Below are positions 12,220 to 33,470 of a DNA stretch of 64,000 nucleotides, piece by piece. A program made the translations under genes and the position numbers. Within the stretch, counting starts at the first letter, position 1. Every line of letters starts with the position of its first letter. Origin of the DNA: Zeus faber (taxonomy: Eukaryota; Chordata; Actinopteri; Zeiformes; Zeidae); contig OY482847.1 of the NCBI GenBank assembly GCA_960531495.1, forward strand, positions 12,365,469 to 12,429,468, written 5' to 3'. The notes beneath the pieces were generated by a model, which did not search any database, had not been told where the DNA came from, and saw only the letters and a list, made by a program, of their open reading frames with translations.

Positions 12220-14282
12220 ATGGCACCCTCGGCAGCCGCCTATCTCACCTATCTAATTCGACTGACAAAATTCAGAGTGGGGCACAGCCCTACCCTTTTC
12301 TTTCAAGCATCTGTTGCTTATAGTTATACAAGCCTATATAAACCCAAGCCAAGTTAGTGAAAGCTGGAGTAAGGAATAGGTAGAGTTGAAGGTATTGTTT
12401 TTTTTTATGCACTCTACTAAAAGAATACTGAACAGAACTACTGTCAAAATGCTTTCTTATCATATACTGGACTGGTGCTTAAGAAGCAAAGATAGAACCC
12501 AGACGAGTGAGAGAAGCAAATTAACTATTCTCTCCAATGTCGTTTGGCTTGCCCGGCACCTCCCAGAAGTTTCTGTATGGCTGCGTCTTCTACAGCAGAC
12601 CAGAAAGCGTGTCTCCAGGGGATTGACGTGGGCGAGTCAGGCCAGTTAAATGAGGAGTACGGGAATTCTCCATTCATAAAGTCAATAAACAGAAGCTGTG
12701 GCTGAAATATCTCTCCCTAGTCTATTTGCATCAGAAAGGCTTTATCTTATAATTTCATCAGGGCTCGCAAGCGTTTGACAGAGTATACAATAACTTGAGA
12801 TCAGATTGTGACGACATGTGACGGGTGACAGACAGGAAATACTATACCCACGTTTATGACCACGTCACACCCACGCATATGTGGCTGTCTGCTGACACAT
12901 AGCAATGCTCACTCACTGGGACTCACGGCTCCAAAGGGTTGAGAACCACTACTCGAGCTGTCTGACCAGCAACGCAAGCAGTTTACATGAATACAGACAC
13001 ATTGAATAATTATAAAAAATATTCAATGTACTTGTCAGGTACTCACCATTCAAGGTTACATAAGAAAATGTGAACTGCAATACTAACAAAAACCACAGGC
13101 AGATCCAATGACATAACATCACTAATCAAGTCAACTACTCAATTGACTGGTTAGAATTTAACAGCAGCGATCCAGCAGCGGTTGTGCAATTCCAGATATC
13201 CCGCTATCCGGTTCTGGGGCTGCTTGTAATAAAAGCACAATAGCAGCAGCAGTAATATCCCTTAACCTCTCAGCCAGGGGTAAGCTAGGGCATGTGACTG
13301 GTTTGGGCTAGTACTGTGGGAAATAAGACAGTTCTGCACTGGGGCCAAGGACTGAGGCTCTGAATAATCTGGCAGTCGGCAGCGTAAGGGACACACCATG
13401 CAATTCCAACATTGCAGGTTAGAAGCTGGTTCACAACCTCAGCCGCGTGTCACAAGTCAATTCAGGATCACTTATACGACTTACGTCAACTAGTACACAG
13501 GGTTTCGCAGGCCCATAGACTGAAAAGCTCCTGGACTTAACACACTGGAAACCATGTTGGACTGACATAGAAACGTCCAATTATATGTCAATGTCACCGA
13601 TTTGGGCGTCGCAGCAATTTTACACTTGAACTCGACCTACGCCTACAGCCAAGTGTTATGGCGCTAACAGTAAGACAGGGAGAGTGGCGCTAACAGTAAG
13701 ACAGGGAGAGTGGCGCTAACCCCAAGACAGGGAGAGTGGCGCTAACCCCAAGACGGGTAGAGTGGCGCTAACCCTAAGACGGGTAGAGTGGCGCTAACGC
13801 TAAGACGGGTAGAGTGGCGCTAACCCTAATACAGGTAGAGTGGCGCTAACGCTAAGACGGGTAGAGTGGCGCTAACCCTAATACAGGTAGAGTGGCGCTA
13901 ACGCTAAGACGGGTAGAGTGGCGCAAACCCTAAGACAGGTAGAGTGGCGCTAACGCTAAGACGGGTAGAGTGGAGTTGCTCGGATCTTAGCATTAGCAAG
14001 CTAGCTAGCTACCCGGCTAGCGCTACAGCAATGTGGGGACTCGCTCGGACAGTGCGTGTCCACGCGCGCCGCACAAGTTTTGCTGTCACGATCCACGGGG
14101 AGACGCAGTGAACGGCCAAGTTAAACACAACACCCTTCGCACGCCGCGCTGGCAGTGGACCACAGGTCCACAGGGAGCGGTGAGCGGCCACGGGGCAACC
14201 CGTCACTCAAACCTCGTAACGGTCTCGACGAGCGGACGCGAAACGAGAACCCCGCGGCGCTCCGCAGGCGGCCACGTACCAT
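718..14282 (-). CDS. trpm7: TRPM7 channel-kinase, N-terminal part (exons 1-10, gene continues off left edge)
   Basis: TRPM7 is a plasma-membrane and vesicle Mg/Ca/Zn-permeable channel with a C-terminal alpha-kinase. Ten exons join in phase on the minus strand: 14282-14280 (only the ATG, then donor GTACGT), 7521-7442, 5711-5673, 4755-4548, 4228-4015, 3290-3166, 2873-2702, 2264-2090, 1187-1064 and 790-718. They encode about 404 residues of a family that is usually about 1,850 long, so the channel and kinase lie beyond position 1. Everything seen is the cytosolic TRPM homology region (SLOG-like fold): [68 protein letters not shown] and [28 protein letters not shown] and the [15 protein letters not shown] segment fit TRPM7 rather than TRPM1, 3 or 6. 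The start was chosen because exon 2 is open in phase immediately after ATG and yields the expected MSxK start. sppl2a follows upstream in the same orientation. No frame breaks were seen. Confidence 0.93.
2908..2942. repeat. (GTA)n microsatellite
   Basis: About twelve tandem GTA units lie in trpm7 intron 6, just upstream of exon 7 on the minus strand. G- and A-rich tracts follow to about 3000. Confidence 0.9.
6116..6698. mobile_element. Candidate non-autonomous DNA transposon (MITE-like) with terminal inverted repeats
   Basis: The left end GCTGCGTTTCCACC (6116) and right end GGTGGAAACGCAGC (to 6698) are perfect inverted repeats, each flanked by TA, as for a TA target duplication. Degenerate copies of the same motif recur inside (TGCGTTTCCACCGA near 6215, CTGCGGTGGAAATGCA near 6627), so the termini may be composite. 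A 151-codon minus-strand open frame spans much of it but resembles no known transposase. The element lies in trpm7 intron 2. Superfamily is unassigned. Confidence 0.6.
12169..12217. repeat. (CA)n microsatellite in trpm7 intron 1
   Basis: An uninterrupted AC run of about 24 units follows a short C-tract. Confidence 0.95.
13661..13972. repeat. 26-bp minisatellite, 12 copies
   Basis: Twelve complete head-to-tail units of exactly 26 bp start GCGCTAAC and end GTAGAGTG (GGAGAGTG in the first three). Variants are ordered: units 1-2 carry ACAGTAAG, units 3-4 CCCCAAG, and from unit 6 on a GCTAAGACGGG form alternates with a CCTAATACAGG form, which gives a 52-bp higher-order unit. Several units contain CTAACCCTAA, a telomere-like string. 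The array sits about 0.3 kb inside trpm7 intron 1, next to the promoter. Confidence 0.95.
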
Positions 14283-15020
14283 TCTCCTCGCCGTTACGAG
14301 TCAGGAAGAGCCGCGGCGGGGCTTCTATCCATCTACCGGCGGCGGCGTCGGTGTGCCTCGGAAGGGAGCCCCGGGTGGCGGCGGCGGAGGCGGAGGCGGA
14401 GGAGGAGGCGGAGGAACCTGCTTGGGCTGCAGCTCCAGCGGGAGGCTGCTCTCTCATACTGCTGCGTCTGCGGACTGACGCTGCGCGACGGGCGGCCTTG
14501 TCAGCCGGCTCTCTGTGACGTCACGCGTCCGACGGGGGGGCGGGGCCCACTGCAGGGGTGACGTAGGTCTGCGGGCCAACCCGGAAGTTAGCGTCGAGGA
14601 AAAGGGCGATGGGAGTTTGGATCATTGCAGAAAATAAGCGACGGGGCGAACCGACGTTTACGCTACGTGGAATTTCCGCGCAGCAAGATAATCTCCACGA
14701 ACCGACTCCACTTTTTATGGCTTTTGAAGCGTGAGCGCCGTCGCCAGAAGTAAAACGCTAACGCCGGGCTGTGAAGGAACTACACCACTGTCGCGTGACT
14801 TCTACGTCACCGCCGCTAAGCCTCCAACCCGCGAGTTGGACGTCGAGCGCTCGCCTCTTCCACGGAGTCGGAAGAGCGCGGGTACGAACACGGGCAGGGG
14901 CCGTGAAGGTGGGCCGGTGAGTCACGGCTTTCCGTGTTCGGCGCGATGGCGGTCGATCTCCCCGACAGTCTCTCGTCGTCTCATGCAGCCGCTCGTCAGC
15001 AACCGCCTTTTGACGCACTG
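14283..15020 (-). promoter_or_regulatory. trpm7: trpm7 5' UTR and CpG-rich promoter
   Basis: The sequence just upstream of the trpm7 start codon is dense in CG dinucleotides, in contrast to the AT-rich flanks. A GGC/GGA run at about 14377-14417 lies in the presumed 5' UTR. A perfect palindromic CRE (TGACGTCA) is at 14516-14523, an Sp1-like GC box (GGGGGGCGGGGCC) at about 14534-14546, and an ETS-like CCGGAAGT near 14581. No TATA box is evident, which suits a housekeeping CpG-island promoter. The transcription start cannot be placed from sequence alone. Plus-strand open frames here look like GC-rich chance ORFs, but divergent transcription is not excluded. Confidence 0.6.
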
Positions 15021-16374
15021 GCGTGTTTTATGCCGTGGGACAAAACGTGAAAATCTCTTTAAGCTTGTGTTAACCACACACTTATTTTAGGCGTCCGACC
15101 AAAAACCCATTCAACAAACCCCATACTCTCGTTTTTTTTTTCCTCTCCACTGTAAAGACATAAAATATAACATAAAATAACAGGTGTAAGAGATTAAAGT
15201 GCACGCTTAAAGCCGAGTGCTGGGCTAGCCTAGCTCCTGTGCCTTTTATAACGAGTTAAAATGCAGCTTCATTCGTAACTGCAGTGAATCTTTTACCCCG
15301 TTTATTTTAAAAGTAATTACGTTCAGTTTGACGTTGCTGAGAACCTCGGTTGGTTTTCCAGGAATGGGGCCCACTCTTGGTATTACGGGGGCTATTGTGG
15401 GTACAGTACCAGCCTTTTCTACCCCAGCTTCATAATCCTCCTAAATCTCTTTCCATGCGACTTCATAATTAGCTCGGTGGGAGACCCCTGTGGACTAAAA
15501 AGTGATTTGTTTCTGAGTTTTCTCAATTTGTCACTGTAGAAAATACAATATGCAGTTTCCACAACTGTTTTACTTCACTTCTTATTTACATAACGGAAGG
15601 AACAGTTGCCAGTCTCTTCTCACACACACACACACACTTATCCCAATTTTGATTCAAGGCCAAACCAAGCTCTAAACTTTGGCTTGTTCTTAATGCTTTT
15701 GCTCTGCTCTAAACACCTTGTAACATATGTGTAACAGGGTGTTCTAAACAACTACAGAAGTTCTAAACACCTTGTAACATATTTGTAAAAAAGTGCCATG
15801 TGAACTGTGTGGCGTCTCAGGAGTGGAGTATTTTAACTGGAAGAGCCAAAAATGTGCAAATCATCAAACATTATATCATTGATATAATTTGTAAAATATC
15901 CATATTTATTTAAAATAAGGCAAAGAAAAAAAAAATCTTGTGAACCAATGATACAAACAAATTACAAAGACCTCCAAAGTTATCAAAAGGTAATAATCTG
16001 GCTGCAACTTATCAATACCACAATCCTATTTGTAAAATAACCGCCATGAATAGTAGTATAAAGTGCTCTCTCATTCCATTGATCTTCTGCAAGGCATAAT
16101 ATATAGGCAACATCAGTTTTCTGAATTCATTAACAATCCATCCTGCATTTTCAGGCACAAACAGGAATCTCAAGCTTTTAAAGAACAGCTCTGTTCGAAC
16201 CTTTTTTTTTTTTTCTTCTTTTTTTTTTTAACAAACCTTAACATTATGTTCATATGAGCCATATTGAACACCTACCAGCCTGGAAAAATGATGCATTTCA
16301 ATGAAGAATATTCCCTTGCTACAAAACATGTTGATATTTTTAAATAATTTGACCAGTGAAAAGTTGAGCAGTTT
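15021..16374 (-). other. sppl2a 3' UTR and trpm7-sppl2a intergenic spacer
   Basis: A minus-strand AATAAA at 15905-15910 is a plausible sppl2a polyadenylation signal, giving a 3' UTR of roughly 0.47 kb. A short direct repeat (CTAAACACCTTGTAACATAT) occurs near 15709 and again near 15763. Nothing else coding is apparent before the trpm7 CpG island. Confidence 0.5.
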
Positions 16375-28321
<11,947 letters not shown>

Positions 28322-28545
28322 GTTGTGCTGTCCAAAGCTCCGGACCCCCACCCCCGGCGACAAACCCCAAACGTCGGGCCACGGAGGTCGTCAATGACGC
28401 GGGTTAGACGACTCCTGACATCGTTGTTGTTGAGACTTGTGACGGGCGCCTACTTCCTGTTGGCGGCGCTACTTCCGGGGTTGGCTCGTGACCGTGCGGC
28501 GCAGTTCGACTTTTTAGTCCGATTCGGTTCTTGACGAGTCACTGG
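28322..28545 (-). promoter_or_regulatory. sppl2a: sppl2a 5' UTR and CG-rich promoter
   Basis: The region upstream of the sppl2a ATG is CG-rich (the rise begins near 28040, over exon 1 and the start of intron 1). It includes an ETS-like ACTTCCGGGG near 28468 and no clear TATA box. The context around the start is CACAACATGG, with purine at -3 and G at +4. A 164-codon plus-strand open frame across 28040-28534 is antisense to exon 1 and has no recognisable similarity. Confidence 0.55.
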
Positions 28546-28859
28546 GTTTAAAAAAAAAAAAAAGAATAAAAATAAAAATTTTAAAAAAAGTCGTCACATT
28601 TTCAGACTCTCGACTCAGTTGGGTGCAATGCACGGCGAGCGGGGGTGACTTCAGTCAGAAGCGTCGGTCGGCTGAGTGGTGTATGGCGCTCTCACCGGGA
28701 AAAACTGTCAAAAACTTGTCAAAAAACTTGTCTAAACTATTTATTTAGGCGTTGGGAAAGCAAACCGCGGCTTCGCAGAAAATCTTCTGGCCAAACTCTC
28801 GTCGAAATGATTTATTTTGGCAGGGAAAGGCCAAGTGTGAGTTGCAAAAAAAATTGACT

Positions 28860-30060
28860 TGTATCAACTACATTCTACTTATTTGCTTTGATGGAGCATG
28901 GCCGCCCAGATTCCACCGGGTGGAATCTTTAGGGGCGCGTTGGGTCGGATCGAGACTCTGATCGCCGAATCGTTCCGACTCTCGCATTACTACCTGGCGA
29001 GCCGACCTGTTCCACCGCTGCAGCTGTGACGGCTCACTGAATGTTGTTCTGTTTTTGTTATGATACATATTAATAGTTTCCCGAACTTATGTTATTATAT
29101 TATGATTACATTATTACAAGATGCATAGCTCTGGTAAGCTCACTCTTGGCTGAGTTTTCAACGTAGTTTCTATTCCCCTTTTTGCCCAAAATCATAATAT
29201 TTGAGGCAGTTTCTCCTACTCACGCACCTTCAACATGCCTCACATAAGGGACAGCAACCGCTCGATCTGTTCATTTTGGCCTTTTCTTTTCATAGCGTTT
29301 TTCATTTGTCCGCTGGGGCCGATGAGGAGCACTGTGTTGGAACCACCGTCCTCCATGAACCCCCGGCGGTTCGCCAGGGACGCAGGGCCTTGGTGCCCGG
29401 GTGGAGCTGCGACCTCAGGGTTCCACTCGACAGACACATCAGACCCTGTTTTCAACCACGTTTACAACTTGCCGCACGTTCTTGATGGATTGGATCGGAT
29501 TCTTTCCCATCGCAAAATGATGCCAAGATTGTCCAATTCCTTGTATCTATTTGTACATAATTGGCGAATAAAGCTGATTCTGTTTCTGAATGATTCTGAA
29601 GATGGCAAGCACCACCGTTTTTCAATTTGGGTGACAATGTGGATCAGAGTTTGGATGAAATTCAAACCGCAAGATCCTCGTGAAATCCCGGTTTAACCGC
29701 GTTTGTAGCTTCTAATTAAGTATGTGTCTTCCACATAGTTTCAGCCAGGTTGGACATATTTCGGCGTGAAATGCATTGGCCCGCGTCTGTAATAACGACC
29801 TAAATTTGGTCGGTTTTTCGCTAATATCCACTCCATATGTGGATCAATTTGGATGACACTTTAACCACAAGGTGTTTGTGACAGTGTGGTTCAATTTCAA
29901 GTTTAAGAGATTATTTGTCACATACATATACATACGGTCATACATATATGCAGTGAAGTGTCATGACACCCGGTGATTACGCACAAAAAGCTCTAAAAAT
30001 ACTAAAACAAGACGTAAAACGTGTGTTATACTGAAGTTGGCGTTCCAGATTGTTTAAGAC
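28860..30060. other. Intergenic; repeat-derived material, no gene recognised
   Basis: A stretch near 29235-29600 is open in several frames and ends with GCGAATAAAGCTGATTCTG, a 3' tail typical of fish SINE/LINE families, so it is probably repeat-derived. From about 29896 a copy of a dispersed repeat also found near 38.6 and 55.2 kb begins. Confidence 0.4.
29896..30010. repeat. Dispersed repeat family, copy 1 of 3
   Basis: It begins AAGTTTAAGAGATTATTTGT and continues through GTCATACATATATGCAGTGA and GGTGATTACGCAC to AGCTCTAAAAATAC. It is closely similar to copies at 38599-38745 and 55160-55300. A shorter related opening occurs near 5785. Confidence 0.85.
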
Positions 30061-30061
30061 A

Positions 30062-31440
30062 AAAGTCTAGAATTTTTCCCCAAACAATAACAATAGGACT
30101 CCAGCCCGTAATGGCTGGGTTAAAGCAGGGGGTTTCAGGGGCGTCTGGTGGAGCTGCTTATTCCTCCATGTGGGGAGCTCGTACACCACGCAGCAGCTGG
30201 ACGGGCCGTGGGAAATCCCAATTTCTTCAGCATTGGACCACCGGTCCAACTTCTCAATATAGCACTCCACCTTGAATGTGTATGTGGAAGCCATTGAAGC
30301 CTCCCAAAACACAGAGGAGGTCATCCACCACCTCCAGCACAAAGTCGCTGTCGGGGCTGGACATGGAGGGAACCGCACGCCAGGTGTTATTGACTGTGTT
30401 GTATGCTTCAGCACAGCGCAGGTGGTTAAAGCTGTCAAAGCCTCCCGCTGCATAAAAACTGCCTCCATTGGCAACAACCCCAAATCCCCTACGCTTGCTT
30501 TTTTTGAGGCAGATGAGTGTCCACAGGTCGTGGCAGGGTTGTAATACTCTGCACTCATTGTCTGTCTATCCCTTGTGAAACCACCTCAGAATGTTAACCC
30601 TGCCGTGAAGCGTTGTGGCATTGCTGTCGCCCCTGTCATGCACAGGCGCAATCAAAGTCCACTGGTTCATCCCTGGGTCATAGCGCTCCACAGTGTTTTG
30701 TATCACATGTCCATGAAAGCCTCCCATGGCATAGATGCAGTTGTCTAACCCAACAACGCTGATGCAATGGCGTGGCATGTACATGGGCGCCACTACCATG
30801 CCACGTGCGGGTAACAAGGTAGAAGTTTTGCACGCTGTTTAGATAATCAACACTGTTGAAGCCACTGAGGCAGTACACAAAGCCATTGAGGAAAGCTACA
30901 CCGTGACCAGTCCTTGGGCTCCCCACTTCAGCGGCAGAAACTCTGCGGAGACTCAAACCATCTCCTCAGAGTGCGGCAGCATGTAGAGGCAGGCTTTGCG
31001 TCTTAGTGAGGGGCACGAGTAAGGTGTTGGCAAACCTCCAGATGCTGACGCAGTTCTCTGGACAGAGCTTGTTCTGGTGGAAGTCACAGCATACTTGCAC
31101 AAGATCCACCATGGAGAGGTAGACCGCTGCATCCAGGAGCTCCTTCACGCTCGCCATTGTTACTGTGATCGAACGGGCGCATACGTGGAGTATGAGCAGA
31201 TCAGACTGGCTTGATCTCACTTGATCTGGTGATAAACTGACTAGTGGAGAGGCAGTGAACTTCCTGAGAAGCAATTCCCCTGAAGTACTCGCTGCAGGCA
31301 CTCAGGACGATCTTGCGCGCGTTGAACTCAACGTCATCTGCTGCATCTGCATCACTGTTTTGCCTCCAGCGGCCGCTCATTCAACACCATACAAGCTGTT
31401 GTGCTCATTATCCGTTCCATGTGGTTCAATTTAGAGGACG
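30062..31440 (-). pseudogene. klhl10: Decayed intronless klhl10-like copy (probable processed pseudogene)
   Basis: Read on the minus strand, fragments follow the order of KLHL10, a testis-expressed BTB-Kelch adaptor of a CUL3 ubiquitin ligase. The N-terminal MER-MSTTACMVLNERPLEAK motif is near 31420-31360. A BTB-like piece with ARKIVLSACSEYFRG follows after a frameshift. A short BTB/BACK-like segment is at about 31160-30990. Kelch repeats include GFNSVDYLNS, YAMGGFHG, NQWTLIAPVHD, SAEYYNPAT, EVVDDLLCVLGGFNGF and a final FKVECYIEKLD near 30230. Many frameshifts and stops, the loss of most of the BACK region and the absence of introns argue for a dead retrocopy. KLHL10 identity rests on recalled family sequence; another Kelch protein is less likely. 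Confidence 0.8.
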
Positions 31441-31879
31441 CTCCAGATAAATTGCAGTGAACGGCAGAAAGCAACTGTGTGCTCCTTTTATAGGGTCGAT
31501 CAGATTCTAGAATGGTGTCCACTGACATGACATCACAAACCACAGAACTAAAACAAGTTCTAAAACGCACACACTGGGTATCTGTGTATGTGTATGTAGG
31601 TGGGTGTTTGTATATTCCTGTACGAGCACACTTATTGTTGTTATATTTTCTTTCTTTCTTTACCTCTCTCATGTGCGTGTGTATGTGTGCACCTGTCCTG
31701 TTACATTAACGCCCTCCTCTTAAGTTTTCTCACTTCTATCGCCTACGGACACACACCCGTGTGTCCTACTCCTGGAGTACACATTGGTCCCTGACTTGAC
31801 TGTATGCTGAGGTTGTCTCTCATTCCCTCCTATACCGGTCCCACCATATTCGGATGATATGCTGCTGCCTTAAATATAA

Positions 31880-32360
31880 AACCAAGTCCAGCTTTTCCCA
31901 ATTGGTTGATGAACTTAGAATATGGACGTCCAGTATTTAACAGGTGATAATGCAGTGGAGTATTGGTTTGTACTTCTTGGCCTTGGATTTTCAGCATAGC
32001 CAGGCATCTCCCAGAGCCACTTGTGGAACTCCTATATTGATATCTCAATCCAGAAAACTGTGGAGTGTTCCAGCATTCCTGGAGCACAGTGATGCAGTAA
32101 CCCAGCTAAACAGGGCAGCAAGGGAGAGCAGAGAATACCTGATCGTGCTGTGTCTGGACCTTGCGAATGACTATGGCCCCATACCATGCACAACTGTTGA
32201 GGTAACTCTAGAACCACGTTCAAGGCAAATTCAGAGACCTCAGTCTGGACTACAGCAACAGCTACAGTCTGAGAGTATCTGTGCGTTCTACAAGATCAGG
32301 GTGGCATGGCTCAAGATAGGGATCATCAATGGATGCACCATTTCGGTTCATTAATTTGTC
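31880..32360 (+). mobile_element. Reverse-transcriptase fragment of a second non-LTR element
   Basis: The plus strand encodes a broken RT core. VIPG-like and AVTQLN-RAARES text leads into LIVLCLDLANDYGPIP, matching the DLANAYGSIPH-type motif A of a fish LINE-type RT, then WLKIGIINGCTISV matches the following motif. Stops and frameshifts interrupt both flanks, so only a remnant is present. It lies 0.4 kb from the klhl10-like pseudogene. Confidence 0.65.
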
Positions 32361-32399
32361 CTGCTTGTCCCATCAAGACATTTCTGGATGAATCAACAC

Positions 32400-33040
32400 T
32401 GACAACAACTGTCTAATGCAGCTGATGGGTCCTGAAGGGTTTATGCATCAGATTCTGTACTTTGGCCCCGGTGAACTTCAAGCCGAAACAACCCAGGTTC
32501 CCGATGCTGATGCTGAAGCCAGTGAATTGTTTCCACTTCCCTTTTGGTGCCACCACATAAACCATCCATTGTTAGTTATTTTGGACGTGGGAGTTTGTTT
32601 AGAGTAAATGGGCTGATAATGAATTAAACCTGACGGACTTGCTGAAATAGTCTGTCTTTAGTTGGGGTTCATAAGCATAACAATAGAAAGACATCCCCTG
32701 GTGGCCGGTAACATAGCCAAGGGGGATGCCACAGACAAATTTTATGCCATATTCTCTGGTGATGGCTTCATTATTGCGATGACTGTTCGTTTGGTCAGAT
32801 CTTCATCACCCGAGGGCTGAGCTGCAGAGACTTTTGGAGATTTATTGCAAGCCATTTCTGCTGCCATAGATAGATATGCAAATGCAATACATTATATGTT
32901 AGATCCCTCCTGAATATTTATTATTTTGACATTGTTTTTCCACATTGTGGACTTATACTGCGCCTGGCTGCCATTAGGCATTATACATCATAGCGTTGGT
33001 TGATTTGCTGACTCGTCATACGTGACGTCATTCTTAATGC
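32400..33040. other. Intergenic, no gene recognised
   Basis: AT-rich sequence with only short chance open frames. Some of it may be further decayed LINE continuing from the RT fragment at 32.3 kb. Confidence 0.4.
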
Positions 33041-33048
33041 ATTTGAAC

Positions 33049-33462
33049 TAGTGATGCGAGACTCGCAAACAATTAATTCGTAGCGAACAAATCTTTGAAA
33101 TGACTCGGGGGTTGGTGAGTCACTCCCACAAAAGAGATGTCGTTCGCGACTTGTACTCGGTAACTGTAGTCACACAGGCTGAAGCGGGACTCGAATCTCG
33201 AAAGAAAAGACCCCGAGCGCCCCAGAAATCAGGCATGCGCCCCCAAGCGGGGGTAACGACACCCGAACCGATTCTTGAACAAGACAAGACCAAGAAGTGG
33301 GTCACGAGTCACGAGTCACGCGCAGGATGGCGAGCGAGGCTCCACGCATGAGCAGGTTACACCGACTGAATCAAATGAACCAGGAGTCGGAAAACCAAAA
33401 CAAATCTTTTAACTGACTCACATGAGCCCGATCTTCAGAAAGAGTGGAACCCTTCATCACTA
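33049..33462. mobile_element. hAT-type non-autonomous DNA transposon with 8-bp target duplication
   Basis: The termini TAGTGATG (33049) and CATCACTA (to 33462) are exact inverted repeats bounding 414 bp. The flanks ATTTGAAC (33041-33048) and ATTTTAAC (33463-33470) agree at 7 of 8 positions, as expected of an aged hAT target-site duplication. The interior contains repeated GACTCG/CGAGTC motifs and has no transposase. Confidence 0.8.
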
Positions 33463-33470
33463 ATTTTAAC

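Larger units (their letters stand above)
7522..14279 (-). other. trpm7: trpm7 intron 1
   Basis: This 6.8-kb intron separates the lone initiator ATG from the rest of the coding sequence. It carries a CA microsatellite (12169-12217), a 26-bp minisatellite (13661-13972) and short fragments ending in hAT-like GAGAACCAC motifs near 9710 and 12945. I find no further coding exon or RNA gene in it; the open frames near 8.3, 8.8, 10.9 and 12.4 kb have no recognisable similarity. Confidence 0.7.

Noticed and set aside
13661-13972. Regularly spaced repeats as a CRISPR array or interstitial telomere
   Set aside because: The units are contiguous without spacers, so it is not CRISPR. The telomere-like core is only part of a 26-bp unit and is not a TTAGGG array.
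14033-14518. 161-codon plus-strand frame over trpm7 exon 1
   Set aside because: It is antisense to the confirmed exon and includes the GGC/GGA repeat; composition-driven.
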